Positions 7,556 through 16,575 of a stretch of DNA of 64,000 bases are shown one piece after another. Position 1 is the first letter of the stretch, and each line of letters opens with the position of its first letter. A program made the translations under genes and the position numbers. The DNA is from Paenibacillus pinistramenti (GTDB lineage: Bacteria > Bacillota > Bacilli > Paenibacillales > Paenibacillaceae). The DNA is taken from assembly GCF_005869875.1 (NCBI RefSeq), contig NZ_VAWG01000001.1:124001-188000 (forward strand), written 5' to 3'. The notes beneath the pieces are model-generated. The model made no database searches, was not told the DNA's origin, and saw nothing but the letters and a program-made list of their open reading frames with translations.

Positions 7556-8062
7556 TCAGCTAGTGATTTCTTTAGCACTGGAAGAATCCCGTTCAACAAA
7601 ATACTTGTTGGTCATATAGTGCGCCTGGCCTTTCGGCGTTTCTATAAGACCTTTCTTCATATCCAGGAATACGATTTCATTGCATTCACTGCAGTACCAT
7701 TTCGTTCTCTTGAGCGGCGAGTTTGTCAAATAGGAGGCCCCACATTTACATTCTACTTTTATCAATAACTCACTTTTCTTATAGGCACTGGAAAGCTGCT
7801 GGTTCAGATTGGAAGCTGACGGAGCCTGCACTGGCATCAGAGTCTCTTGATAGCTGGAATACTTGTTATGTACCTTAAAATCGGCGACCAAACCGGGGTT
7901 CAGACCAAAAAACTCCTGTCCGATTTCGGTGACGAATTTATTGTTGTTTTTATAGCACTCCATCCACGTCTTGATCTGCTCTGGCGACAAAGGAACGGTT
8001 CCTTTGATACCGCTGTTCAAGGTGTATGTCATGATGTAAAGCGTATCATTCTGCTTGTTCAA
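7556..8062 (-). CDS. Conserved-looking zinc-ribbon protein of unknown function
   Basis: The 168-aa product has a polar N-terminal half (TLNSGIKGTVPLSPEQIKTWMECY...) and a C-terminal zinc-ribbon-like module: a CKCG pair near residue 105, then CSEC near 125, separated by about 18 residues. There is no signal peptide or membrane segment. A GGAGG-like site precedes the ATG. It follows spo0A but is separated from it by a strong terminator, so it is probably transcribed independently. I recognise no family; a nucleic-acid-binding or regulatory role is only suggested by the ribbon. Confidence 0.7.
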   Translation of the reverse strand: MNKQNDTLYIMTYTLNSGIKGTVPLSPEQIKTWMECYKNNNKFVTEIGQEFFGLNPGLVADFKVHNKYSSYQETLMPVQAPSASNLNQQLSSAYKKSELLIKVECKCGASYLTNSPLKRTKWYCSECNEIVFLDMKKGLIETPKGQAHYMTNKYFVERDSSSAKEITS

Positions 8063-8190
8063 TTGCTGCTAGCCTCCTTATATCTTAAGATACTGTAGAT
8101 TATTATGAATTATTCAAAACAAATATACAAACCTTCCAGATCACTGTTTAAAAATAATTTCATATAATGCGTCACGAAAAGTTACAAAAA

Positions 8191-8234
8191 TACCACTTTT
8201 TCACGATTTTGTATGGAACCATGAAAAAGTGGTA
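8191..8234 (-). terminator. Terminator of spo0A
   Basis: A perfect 13-bp inverted repeat (TACCACTTTTTCA and its complement at 8222-8234) with an 18-nt loop is followed on the minus strand by ATTTTTGTAACTTTT. It lies about 60 bp past the spo0A stop. Confidence 0.8.
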
Positions 8235-8292
8235 CTAGGCCTCTATCTAATGTTAGCCAGTTTTAAATGCTCGCTCAATGCTCCTTACCCTT

Positions 8293-9105
8293 TCACGACA
8301 CTTTATGCTCAATCCTCAGCTTGTCAGCCACCATGGCGATAAACTCAGAATTCGTCGGCTTCGACTTGCTGATGTTGATGGTATAGCCGAACAAATGGCT
8401 GATCGAATCGATGTTGCCGCGTGTCCATGCCACTTCTATCGCATGGCGAATGGCACGTTCGACCCGTGAAGGAGTGGTTTTGAATTTCTCGGCGATAGCA
8501 GGATACAGCGTTTTGGTAATCGCGCCGAGAATTTCAATATTGTTATAAACCATAGTAATGGCTTCACGCAGATATTGATAACCTTTGATGTGAGCAGGTA
8601 CACCGATTTCATGAATAATTGAAGTAATGTTCGCATCCAAATTTTTGCCTTTGGCAATCGGCACAACATTGCTGGATTTCACGAACAACGACGATGCCGG
8701 CGCATTACCCGTAGTCAAAGACTGAACATTTACCAGCTGCCGGATGCGGCTTGCCAGCACGTCCATGTCAAACGGCTTCAAAATATAATACGAGGCGCCC
8801 AGCTGAACAGCGCGCTGTGTAATATTTTCCTGGCCGAAAGCAGTCAGCATAATGACCTTAGGCTGCGGGTTTAAATTCATTTCACGCAATCGTTCGAGTA
8901 CACCAAGTCCGTCAAGATGAGGCATAATGATGTCCAGAATCAATACATCAGGCAATTTGCCGCCTTGCTCGATTGCCTGGAGAACTTCTTCACCATTGTA
9001 AGCAATCCCCGAAACGACCATATCGTCCTGTTCGGCAATGTATTCCGCTAATAAATTTGTGAACTCACGATTATCATCCGCCAACAATACCTCTATCTTC
9101 TGCAA
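8293..9105 (-). CDS. spo0A: Sporulation master response regulator Spo0A
   Basis: Spo0A receives phosphate from the sporulation phosphorelay and switches genes at 0A boxes to start sporulation. The receiver domain (residues 1-125) has the acidic pair Asp10-Asp11, phosphoacceptor Asp58 in [13 protein letters not shown], and the switch/Lys motif FILKPFDM-like YYILKPFDM. The C-terminal effector domain (about 150-270) keeps the recognition helix [17 protein letters not shown]. The reading frame is open to 9162, but the start is set at the TTG 9103-9105: AAGGAGG lies 9 nt upstream and the protein then begins [11 protein letters not shown], as in known Spo0A; it is 270 aa. It sits downstream of spoIVB as in Bacillus subtilis. 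Confidence 0.96.
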   Translation of the reverse strand: MQKIEVLLADDNREFTNLLAEYIAEQDDMVVSGIAYNGEEVLQAIEQGGKLPDVLILDIIMPHLDGLGVLERLREMNLNPQPKVIMLTAFGQENITQRAVQLGASYYILKPFDMDVLASRIRQLVNVQSLTTGNAPASSLFVKSSNVVPIAKGKNLDANITSIIHEIGVPAHIKGYQYLREAITMVYNNIEILGAITKTLYPAIAEKFKTTPSRVERAIRHAIEVAWTRGNIDSISHLFGYTINISKSKPTNSEFIAMVADKLRIEHKVS

Positions 9106-9167
9106 GACTTTATTCCTCCTTAGGTTGTGTGAATAGTTCTGTATGTTTTTTCCTCTGGACATATAGT

Positions 9168-9286
9168 TTCGACACCGATGACGGAATCCCTTCTGTCGAA
9201 AATTATTTTTCTTTATTTTTTTTCAGGGCTAGGCTATAATAAATTATTTATTTACATAAATATTCTTTTTTCGTTTGGATTCGACA
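9168..9286. promoter_or_regulatory. spo0A control region with three 0A boxes
   Basis: The 193 bp between the spoIVB terminator and spo0A contain three copies of the Spo0A core site TGTCGAA: minus strand at 9168-9174, plus strand at 9194-9200, and minus strand at 9280-9286. This fits autoregulation of spo0A, known in Bacillus subtilis. A weak sigma-H-like arrangement (AGGGATT, 17 bp, GAAA) lies across the two proximal boxes; I could not settle the promoter positions. Confidence 0.7.
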
Positions 9287-9298
9287 TAAACAAAAAAA

Positions 9299-9330
9299 CA
9301 ATCTTAAGGGGTCAACCCGCCTTAAGATTG
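9299..9330 (-). terminator. Terminator of spoIVB
   Basis: A perfect 11-bp inverted repeat (CAATCTTAAGG and its complement) is followed on the minus strand by a T7 run. The upstream arm overlaps the last codons and stop of spoIVB. Confidence 0.85.
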
Positions 9331-10637
9331 TTCTCTTTGTCCGAAGAGATTGAAATTCCTGCATCCTGCAGCATCCACTCAATAAAACATCCGTAGCCGG
9401 ATTTAGGATCATTCACAAAGACATGCGTTACCGCACCGATCAATTTACCGTTCTGCATAATCGGGCTTCCGCTCATTCCTTGTACAATGCCGCCGGTCTT
9501 ACTAATCAGGTTCGGGTCCGTAATGCGGATGACCATTCCCTTTGTTTCCGGAGTATGCTGTTTCGCGACATGAACGATTTCTACTTTAAAACGCTCCACC
9601 TGTTGACCATTCACCACGGTCAAAATTTCGGCAGGCCCTTCCTTCACTTCTTCGGCAAAAGCGACCGGAACCGGTTCTCCGTACAAGCTATGGTCTGGAT
9701 TTTTATCCATTTTCCCGAAGATACCGAAACTGGTGTTTCGTTCGATTGTTCCGAGCTGTTTGCCTTCCTTCACAAAAATCGCCCGCTTCTCGCCCGGTTC
9801 GCCGTTCTCGCTTCTGGAAATGGAGGTCACGCTGGATTGGACAACCTGACCGCTGCCAACGACGATCGGAGTTTGGGTATTCATATCAGTAATGACATGG
9901 CCTAAAGCTCCATAAACACCCTGCTTGGGGGCATAAAACGTTAATGTTCCTACTCCTGCTGCTGAATCCCGGATATACAGACCTAAGCGCCATACACCGT
10001 CTTTGGCGTCATAACCGGGCTTGAGCCTGGTGGTCTTGACTTCGCTTCCCCTCTTAAAGGTAACTTCCAGAGGTTTGTTGCTGCTGCCCGCCTTCTCCAC
10101 GATTTCAGAAACTTCTTTGGCGTCCTTCAGCTTAATTCCGTTCAAATGGGTAATCAAATCGCCGAGCTTCAAACCGGCTTGTTCGCCGGGCGAAACCTTA
10201 CCGCTGCTTTCATTAATCTGATGATGGCCAACAACTAAGATCCCGTCTGATTTCACCTTCACACCAATCGTTTGTCCGCCGGGAATCACCTTCAGCTCAG
10301 GCACAACTTTCACTTTGACCGTCTTGTATGGCAGCTTCCCGAATAATTTGAGCTTCAGATCGGCTGCTCCGCTCGTTAACGAAACGACTTTAAGGGATTG
10401 CCCCGGTCCGATCTTCGTTTGGAGCGAAGAGGAACCATCCATGGCGACAATGCCCGGGCGGTCAACTGAAACTTGAGTCTGAACAGGAAGAACCCCGGAA
10501 ACCTTGGCGGCTTGACCCTCAAACATACGCAGCTCGCTTGTCATTAAAGGATATTTTGCAGCTGCAGTACTGCCAATCAAACATAAAAAGAATGCAACAA
10601 AAAGACCGAGAATCCTTTGCTTTTGGTTACGGTTCAA
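9312..10637 (-). CDS. spoIVB: SpoIVB serine peptidase (S55), sigma-K checkpoint signal
   Basis: SpoIVB is made in the forespore, secreted into the intermembrane space, and cleaves SpoIVFA so that pro-sigma-K is processed. The 441-aa protein has an N-terminal membrane/secretion segment (residues about 8-28), a PDZ domain (about 110-200, containing GEQAGLKLGDLITHLNG), and an S55 peptidase domain with the catalytic His in ALGHVITD and Ser in GMSGSPI. The start is a TTG (10635-10637) with GAGGGAG 11 nt upstream; length is close to the Bacillus protein. It lies between recN and spo0A as in Bacillus. A forespore promoter is expected in the 95 bp after recN but I could not define one. Confidence 0.94.
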   Translation of the reverse strand: MNRNQKQRILGLFVAFFLCLIGSTAAAKYPLMTSELRMFEGQAAKVSGVLPVQTQVSVDRPGIVAMDGSSSLQTKIGPGQSLKVVSLTSGAADLKLKLFGKLPYKTVKVKVVPELKVIPGGQTIGVKVKSDGILVVGHHQINESSGKVSPGEQAGLKLGDLITHLNGIKLKDAKEVSEIVEKAGSSNKPLEVTFKRGSEVKTTRLKPGYDAKDGVWRLGLYIRDSAAGVGTLTFYAPKQGVYGALGHVITDMNTQTPIVVGSGQVVQSSVTSISRSENGEPGEKRAIFVKEGKQLGTIERNTSFGIFGKMDKNPDHSLYGEPVPVAFAEEVKEGPAEILTVVNGQQVERFKVEIVHVAKQHTPETKGMVIRITDPNLISKTGGIVQGMSGSPIMQNGKLIGAVTHVFVNDPKSGYGCFIEWMLQDAGISISSDKENNLKAG

Positions 10638-10732
10638 TGGCTGTCACGCTCCCTCTGCTTCTTTCGCCTGACGAAAAGGTGGTCGCCAATCGCGTAACTA
10701 TAAGATACCCCCGGCCTGATGTTTTATTACTG

Positions 10733-12475
10733 TTAATCATTAACCTTAACTTTAAAAATACCCTTTTGAGCCTGCGCCAGATTTAGCATTTCTTGAGCAT
10801 GATGAAGGGTTTTCTCCGTAATTTCAACCCCTCCCAGCATGCGGGCGAGCTCTTTGATGCGCCCTTCCTGATTCAATGGCTCCACTACCGTCATCGTCCG
10901 CCCGTCGATAACCGTCTTCTCAATCAGGAATTGGTTATCCGCCATGCAGGCAACCTGAGGCAGGTGCGTAATGGAGAACACTTGACAGGAGGACGACAGT
11001 TTATAAAGCTTCTCTGCAATAGACTGAGCCGCACGGCCGCTCACGCCTGTATCGACCTCGTCGAAGATCAGCACTGGAACCTGGTCATGACGGGCGAAAA
11101 TGCTCTTGAGCGCAAGCATGATCCGCGACAATTCGCCGCCTGAAGCGATCTTGCCAAGAGGGCGAAGCGGTTCGCCCGGGTTAGGAGAAATGAGGAATTC
11201 CGCTGTATCCAGGCCATTCTTGCCTAGCCTGATCCGGCTTCCTTTGTATTCAACACCGGAAGCGTCCTCGGACATGCCGAATTCAACCTTTAACGAGGTA
11301 CGCTGCATCTGCAGATCCTTCAGCTCCCCTTCGATCTGCTTCGCCAGATCGGCTGCACAGCCCTTGCGCGCTTCGCTTAGGGCTTCAGCTTTGGACAGCA
11401 CCTGTTCGAGTAAGATTTGACGTTTGGCCTCCAGCTGCTCCAAAATTTCATCCTTATTCTCCAGCGTCTCCGTTTCCTTACGGATCTTATCGTAGTAATT
11501 TAACACGGCTTCAATGGAGTCACCATATTTGCGGCGCAAGCCGGAGATATCATCCAGCCGGTCTTCGACCTCCCGCAGCCGTTCCGGATTAAACTCCAGG
11601 TTGTCTCTGTAATCCCTCAGTCCGAACGCCGCATCCTCCAGCTGATAATATGCGTTACGGAGCTGCTCAACGATCGGGCTTATCGTCTTCGGATCGTACT
11701 CGGAAATATCCTCCATCCGAGACAGCGCAGCCGCAATTACGTCGAGCCCTTTGGTTCCGTACAGCTGCTCGTACGCTCCGGCAACAGCATCCATCATTTT
11801 CTCGCTATGGGATAGCTTGAGCTTTTCTTCTGTCAGTAATTCGTCCTCGCCGATTTGAAGCTTCGCGGCAGCAATTTCCTCCAGCTGAAAACGATACATG
11901 TCAAGCTGCTGGAGCATCTTCTGGCTGGTGCTGCGGAGCTCGTTCCATTCCCGGTTTGTCTTAACAAATTCACTGTAGGTCTCCTGGTAGCTGGACTTTA
12001 AAGAAACGATTAATGGGCCGCCGTAAGCATCTAGGAGATCCAAATGACGCTCTGGACGCAGCAAGGTCTGATGCTCATGCTGTCCATGTATATTAATGAG
12101 GCGTTCACCAATTTCGCGCAGCATGGTCAAATTCACCAGCTGGCCGTTTATACGTGACGTACTCTTGCCCTGCAGGCTGATGTCCCGCCGGATAATGAGA
12201 AGCTCCCCGGGATCTCCGTTCAGCCCAAATTCCTTCATCTTGCCCCATACTGGATGTTCTGCAGGAAGATCAAACGCTGCTTCCATCTCTGCCTTCTCGC
12301 AGCCGTACCGGATCAAATCTGCTGATCCCCTGGCACCGGCAATCAGACCTAAAGCATCAATAATAATCGATTTGCCGGCACCGGTCTCCCCTGTAAGCAC
12401 AAGAAATCCACGGTCAAAGGTAATATCAACAGCTTCAACAACTGCCAAATTGCGGATAGACAAAGAAAAAAGCAC
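10733..12475 (-). CDS. recN: DNA repair ATPase RecN
   Basis: RecN is an SMC-like protein that gathers and tethers DNA ends during double-strand-break repair. The 580-aa sequence has Walker A GETGAGKS near residue 30, a long coiled-coil middle (about 165-370), the ABC signature-like LASGGELSRIMLALK, and Walker B LIFDEVDTGVSG, followed by the SITHLPQVA switch motif. The start is a GTG preceded by GGGAGG at 7 nt. It follows argR by 28 bp, so the two are likely co-transcribed, as in Bacillus. No LexA (DinR) box was seen in the gap. Confidence 0.96.
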   Translation of the reverse strand: MLFSLSIRNLAVVEAVDITFDRGFLVLTGETGAGKSIIIDALGLIAGARGSADLIRYGCEKAEMEAAFDLPAEHPVWGKMKEFGLNGDPGELLIIRRDISLQGKSTSRINGQLVNLTMLREIGERLINIHGQHEHQTLLRPERHLDLLDAYGGPLIVSLKSSYQETYSEFVKTNREWNELRSTSQKMLQQLDMYRFQLEEIAAAKLQIGEDELLTEEKLKLSHSEKMMDAVAGAYEQLYGTKGLDVIAAALSRMEDISEYDPKTISPIVEQLRNAYYQLEDAAFGLRDYRDNLEFNPERLREVEDRLDDISGLRRKYGDSIEAVLNYYDKIRKETETLENKDEILEQLEAKRQILLEQVLSKAEALSEARKGCAADLAKQIEGELKDLQMQRTSLKVEFGMSEDASGVEYKGSRIRLGKNGLDTAEFLISPNPGEPLRPLGKIASGGELSRIMLALKSIFARHDQVPVLIFDEVDTGVSGRAAQSIAEKLYKLSSSCQVFSITHLPQVACMADNQFLIEKTVIDGRTMTVVEPLNQEGRIKELARMLGGVEITEKTLHHAQEMLNLAQAQKGIFKVKVND

Positions 12476-12503
12476 GCCAAACCCTCCCAGGTTCCCTAAT
12501 TTA

Positions 12504-12953
12504 TCAGGAAATATAACTCATTATTTGGTCGACAACAGCAACGCTGTTCTCTTCGGTGCGGCAGATCATAAGAATAGTATCATCGCCGCAGATCGTTCCC
12601 ATGATTTCGGTCCATTCCATGTTGTCGAGCAGGACACAAACCGAATTTGCCGTGCCGGGCAGGCACTTCATCACAACGAGATTGCCGGTATAGTCAATAT
12701 GCACAAAGCTGTCGACCAAAGCGCGCTTTAATTTCTGAACCGGATTATAACGCTGGTCGGTTGGCATTGAATATTTATACCTGCCGTCGTCCGTCGGAAC
12801 CTTGATAAGCAGCAGCTCTTTAATATCCCGGGACACGGTTGCCTGAGTCACCTGAAACCCTGCTTCTCTCAGGGCATCCACAAGCTCGTCCTGGGTTTCG
12901 ATATCCTGCTGTGTAATAATTTCTCGAATCTTAATATGTCGAAGACCTTTCAT
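12504..12953 (-). CDS. argR: Arginine repressor/activator ArgR (AhrC)
   Basis: This 149-aa regulator senses arginine and controls its synthesis and breakdown. The N-terminal winged helix contains [33 protein letters not shown], the hallmark ArgR DNA-binding region (about 18-50). The C-terminal domain (about 80-149) contains the hexamerisation and arginine-binding [14 protein letters not shown] motif. It lies upstream of recN, a position conserved in Bacillales. Confidence 0.95.
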   Translation of the reverse strand: MKGLRHIKIREIITQQDIETQDELVDALREAGFQVTQATVSRDIKELLLIKVPTDDGRYKYSMPTDQRYNPVQKLKRALVDSFVHIDYTGNLVVMKCLPGTANSVCVLLDNMEWTEIMGTICGDDTILMICRTEENSVAVVDQIMSYIS

Positions 12954-12979
12954 CTAACTCCTCCAACTGCCTGAACAGG

Positions 12980-13444
12980 CTAATACTCTTCTTCGCTGAC
13001 CAGACGAATTTTACGAATTTCACTCATTTCGCTGTCTATATATAACATTCCTTCACAGTCCGGATAAAGCAGCAAAAAGGGCAGAAAAGCATTCCGCACC
13101 CCGCTTCCCGTCCACTCAACAGCTTGTCTGCTGCGGGATTCCTTAACTAGGTAGTATTGCCCATCCCTACATGCCACATAATCAATATAAAGCCGGCTGT
13201 AGAGCAGCTCTTCGCTGCACTGAAAAGTCAAAGGAATCTTAAGTTTGCCACTAACCACTTCATATCCGCTCCGCTCGAGCAGCTCAACTGCTGCGGTTCG
13301 TTCAAACTGGTCATTGACTTCAAATCCGTGACCTGGTCTAAAAGGGGCGGGACGGCTCAGCCAAGAGGTGACAGACCGCCACAGCAAAATAACGACAAGC
13401 AAAGCGATAATCACCATCAGCCATTTGTCCGACCCGGCCCCCAT
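12980..13444 (-). CDS. Membrane-anchored protein of unknown function, possible nuclease-like fold
   Basis: The 154-aa product begins with a signal-anchor helix (about residues 8-26) and has a soluble domain after it. The domain pattern is an Ala/Glu/Leu helix ending in ERSGYEVV, then an Asp in LYIDYVACRDG followed by QYYLVKES. This helix-GY-beta-D-beta-(x)VK layout recalls degenerate PD-(D/E)XK nuclease folds, but the acidic residue two before the Lys is replaced, so catalysis is doubtful. GGGGGA precedes the ATG. It is 26 bp upstream of argR and downstream of tlyA, on the same strand. No confident family; the fold remark is inference. Confidence 0.6.
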   Translation of the reverse strand: MGAGSDKWLMVIIALLVVILLWRSVTSWLSRPAPFRPGHGFEVNDQFERTAAVELLERSGYEVVSGKLKIPLTFQCSEELLYSRLYIDYVACRDGQYYLVKESRSRQAVEWTGSGVRNAFLPFLLLYPDCEGMLYIDSEMSEIRKIRLVSEEEY

Positions 13445-13540
13445 TGTTAATCCCCCGTTCCTGATCGATTGATTCCATTATAAACAAACAAACGTTCGCA
13501 AATCAATCCCTTATCTCCCGCAAACAGGCTCAAATGGAAC

Positions 13541-13574
13541 AAAAAGCTTCCGGGGTTCATACCACGGAAGCCTT
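13541..13574 (-). terminator. Terminator of tlyA
   Basis: The AAGCTTCCG arm pairs with CGGAAGCCTT around a 12-nt loop. On the minus strand a T5 run (complement of 13541-13545) follows. Confidence 0.75.
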
Positions 13575-13591
13575 CGTTCGTTACCTATTGT

Positions 13592-14446
13592 TTAACGGGC
13601 CGGCTCAGACCGAAACGTCTTGGAGGCCTGTTCAACGATTTGCTTCGCCAGAGTCTCCCAAGCTTGTTTGCTGCCGGTTTCTTCTCCTGCTTCTTCAGGT
13701 TCCAAGCCGAAATGGGCAAGAAACTCAATATTTCCTTCTCCGCCCGTAATGGGCGAATAAGTTAATCCTTTGACCGTATATCCCGTATCCTCGGCAAACG
13801 AAAGAATTTGCAGCACAACTTCTTCGTGTACCTTCGGATCCCGAATCACACCAGACTTTCCGACTTTCTCACGGCCTGCCTCAAACTGCGGTTTAATGAG
13901 CGCCACCACATCGGCCGGGCGCTTCAGCAGTGCTTTCAGCGGCGGCAAAATAATCCGCAAGGAAATAAACGATACATCAATGCTTGCAAAATCCGGGTCT
14001 GGCCCATTCAAATCCTCAGGGGTCATATACCGGAAATTCGTTCTTTCCTTGACGTTAACCCGTTCGTCGTTTCTAAGGCTCCAATCGAGCTGATTGTAAC
14101 CGACGTCGATCGCATACACGTAAGAAGCCCCATGCTGAAGCGCACAGTCTGTGAAACCGCCGGTAGACGAGCCAATATCGAGCATCGTCCGGCCATTCAG
14201 CGGGATTTCGAATTGTTTGATCGCTTTCTCCAGCTTAAGGCCGCCCCGGCTTACGTAAGGATGTACGGCTCCTTTCACCTTGAGGGCAGCCGTGCGTGGC
14301 AGCTTCGTGCCGGCTTTCTCGACCCGCCCGTGCTCGTCATAGACAAGGCCGGCCATGATGGCCGCCTTCGCTTTTTCCCGGCTGTCAAAGAAACCCTGCT
14401 CGACGAGCAGCACATCCACACGTTCTTTTGTTCCTGAACCTGACAT
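13592..14446 (-). CDS. tlyA: TlyA family rRNA 2'-O-methyltransferase/hemolysin-like (YqxC)
   Basis: The 284-aa protein has an N-terminal S4 RNA-binding domain (about residues 7-70, ending at the SRGGLKLEKA junction) and an FtsJ-like SAM-dependent methyltransferase domain (about 75-260) with the SAM motif LDIGSSTGGFTDC. Members methylate ribosomal RNA in mycobacteria; the Bacillales YqxC proteins are less well characterised. A catalytic Lys in ALIKPQFE is visible. It follows dxs on the same strand with 46 bp between, the usual dxs-tlyA-argR-recN order. Confidence 0.92.
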   Translation of the reverse strand: MSGSGTKERVDVLLVEQGFFDSREKAKAAIMAGLVYDEHGRVEKAGTKLPRTAALKVKGAVHPYVSRGGLKLEKAIKQFEIPLNGRTMLDIGSSTGGFTDCALQHGASYVYAIDVGYNQLDWSLRNDERVNVKERTNFRYMTPEDLNGPDPDFASIDVSFISLRIILPPLKALLKRPADVVALIKPQFEAGREKVGKSGVIRDPKVHEEVVLQILSFAEDTGYTVKGLTYSPITGGEGNIEFLAHFGLEPEEAGEETGSKQAWETLAKQIVEQASKTFRSEPAR

Positions 14447-14492
14447 GTATTTCTCCTGTCTTTATGTTTATTCCTCTGAAGGGTCCAATCAC

Positions 14493-16400
14493 CTAGGAAG
14501 GAAAAGTCTTCTTGCCGTATGAAAACGACTGCTCGGATTTGACCTGCTGAACTTTCTGCACAACCGCCTCAACGGTCAGTCCCACCTGTTCACGCTGCTC
14601 CTTAATACTGGCATGTTCAATAAACCGGTCCGGGATGCCCATCAGATGGATTTCACAGCCTCTAACCTCATGCTCGGCGTAAAATTCAAGTATGGCGCTG
14701 CCCAAGCTGCCAGCCTGGCTGGCTTCCTCAAGAACGATCATAGCACTGTGAGCATTAGCCAATTCAAGCAGCATGGTCTGATCAAGCGGTTTAAGGAAGC
14801 GGGCGTTAACGACCGTCACCTTGATCCCCGATGATCTCAGGATATCCGCTGTCTCCTCAGCAATCTGCACCATTGGACCAATAGCAGCAATTGCAATCCC
14901 TTCTCCTTCGCGCAGCTTCTCCCAGCTTCCAATCGGAATCGGGATCAGCTTCTCATCCAGCTTGACGCCGGTGCCGTTCACACGGGGATACCGGTAGGCA
15001 ATCGGACCGTCATTATAATCGAGCGCTGTCTTCATCATATGCCGAAGCTCGTTCTCATCTTTAGGCATCATCAAAACAATATTTGGGATATGACGCATAA
15101 AAGCAATATCATATACCCCTTGATGGGTTTCCCCATCGGCGCCCACAAAGCCGGCGCGGTCAATTGCAAACATGACATTGGCATTATGGCGGCAAATATC
15201 GTGTACGATCTGGTCGTAAGCCCGCTGCATAAAGGTCGAATACACCGCATAGACGGGCTTCATCCCTTCAAGAGAAAGCGCGGCGCACATGGTGGCTGCA
15301 TGCTGCTCGGCAATCCCCACATCAATCATCCGGTCAGGAAAACGCTTGGAAAAAGGAACCAAACCAGAACCGCCAGGCATTGCAGGCGTAACGGCAACGA
15401 TCCGTTTGTCCTGTTCGGCCAGTTCAATCAGCGTCTCGCCAAACACTTCCGTATACATTGGGTTGCCGACAGCCTTCAATACTTGGCCGGACTCAATTTT
15501 GTATGGAGAAATCCCGTGCCATTTATGGGAGTCGGCTTCCGCCGGCTGGTAGCCCTTGCCTTTCGTGGTCAGGACATGCACAAAGACTGGACCTTCAACG
15601 TTGTCCGCCTGTTTAAACGTTTCCAGAAGCTTGCCGATATCATGGCCGTCTACTGGTCCAAGATAAGTGAAGCCAAGTTCCTCAAACAAAATGCCGGGAA
15701 CCATCATATATTTAAGGCTGTCCTTTACCTTTTCCGCCGTCTTGGCAAGCTTGCCGCCAATGGCTGGAATTTTGCGCAGAAGGACCTCAATTTCATCTTT
15801 CGCTCTTAAGTAGGCGCGATCGGAACGAATCCGCGACAAATAATTGTGCATCGCACCTACATTCGGCGCAATGGACATTTCGTTGTCGTTCAGGATCACC
15901 ATCAGCTTCTTCTTCTCATGACCGATATGGTTCAGCGCTTCAAAGGCCATTCCGCCGGTAAGTGCTCCATCTCCGATAATGGGGATTACTTTAAAGTGTT
16001 CGCCTTTAAGATCCCTGGCCAAAGCCATGCCCATTGCCGCTGATAAAGACGTACTGCTGTGGCCTGCCTCCCAAACGTCATGCTCGCTTTCGTTTCTCTT
16101 GACGAATCCGCAGAGACCGTTCAGCTTGCGCAAAGTGTCAAACTGGTCCATCCGGCCAGTCAATATTTTGTGAACATAAGCCTGATGGCCGACATCATAG
16201 ATCAGCTTATCTTCAGGACTATTGTAGCGGTAGTGAAGCGCCAGCGTCAGCTCCACAATACCCAAATTGGAAGCCAAATGGCCACCCGTGGCCGAAAGCT
16301 TCTCAATGAGAAACTGACGGATCTCTTCCGCCAGCGGCGCAAGCGCATCCACGGACAAAGCCTTCAAATCCATTGGGCCGCTGATTTGCGAAAGCAGCAT
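14493..16400 (-). CDS. dxs: 1-deoxy-D-xylulose-5-phosphate synthase
   Basis: Dxs condenses pyruvate and glyceraldehyde 3-phosphate to start the MEP isoprenoid pathway, using thiamine diphosphate. The protein shows [13 protein letters not shown], the thiamine motif [15 protein letters not shown]...NDN, and the C-terminal transketolase domain with [14 protein letters not shown] and [15 protein letters not shown]. The frame is open to 16532, but the ATG at 16398-16400 is preferred: GGGGA is 7 nt upstream and the product (635 aa) starts [12 protein letters not shown], like known Dxs. It follows ispA, so two isoprenoid genes are adjacent. Confidence 0.95.
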   Translation of the reverse strand: MLLSQISGPMDLKALSVDALAPLAEEIRQFLIEKLSATGGHLASNLGIVELTLALHYRYNSPEDKLIYDVGHQAYVHKILTGRMDQFDTLRKLNGLCGFVKRNESEHDVWEAGHSSTSLSAAMGMALARDLKGEHFKVIPIIGDGALTGGMAFEALNHIGHEKKKLMVILNDNEMSIAPNVGAMHNYLSRIRSDRAYLRAKDEIEVLLRKIPAIGGKLAKTAEKVKDSLKYMMVPGILFEELGFTYLGPVDGHDIGKLLETFKQADNVEGPVFVHVLTTKGKGYQPAEADSHKWHGISPYKIESGQVLKAVGNPMYTEVFGETLIELAEQDKRIVAVTPAMPGGSGLVPFSKRFPDRMIDVGIAEQHAATMCAALSLEGMKPVYAVYSTFMQRAYDQIVHDICRHNANVMFAIDRAGFVGADGETHQGVYDIAFMRHIPNIVLMMPKDENELRHMMKTALDYNDGPIAYRYPRVNGTGVKLDEKLIPIPIGSWEKLREGEGIAIAAIGPMVQIAEETADILRSSGIKVTVVNARFLKPLDQTMLLELANAHSAMIVLEEASQAGSLGSAILEFYAEHEVRGCEIHLMGIPDRFIEHASIKEQREQVGLTVEAVVQKVQQVKSEQSFSYGKKTFPS

Positions 16401-16480
16401 TTGCATTCCCCGCTTTCCATTGATTGAATTACATTCTGTAGTAGTGCTCCCAATTATATCATAAAACACATGACAGCAGA

Positions 16481-16546
16481 AATAACGGCAATTTTTGCGC
16501 CCGGCTCGTCTTAAAACGTTTAATTGCCGCACAATTTGCCGTTATT
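16481..16546 (-). other. Long-loop inverted repeat between ispA and dxs
   Basis: An 11-bp perfect inverted repeat (AATAACGGCAA at 16481-16491, its complement at 16536-16546) spans 66 nt in the 175-bp gap. Only TTTC follows on the minus strand, so it is a weak terminator or attenuator at best. No other element was recognised in the gap. Confidence 0.45.
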
Positions 16547-16575
16547 ATTCTGCCAAACATTGCCCTTTGTTCAGG

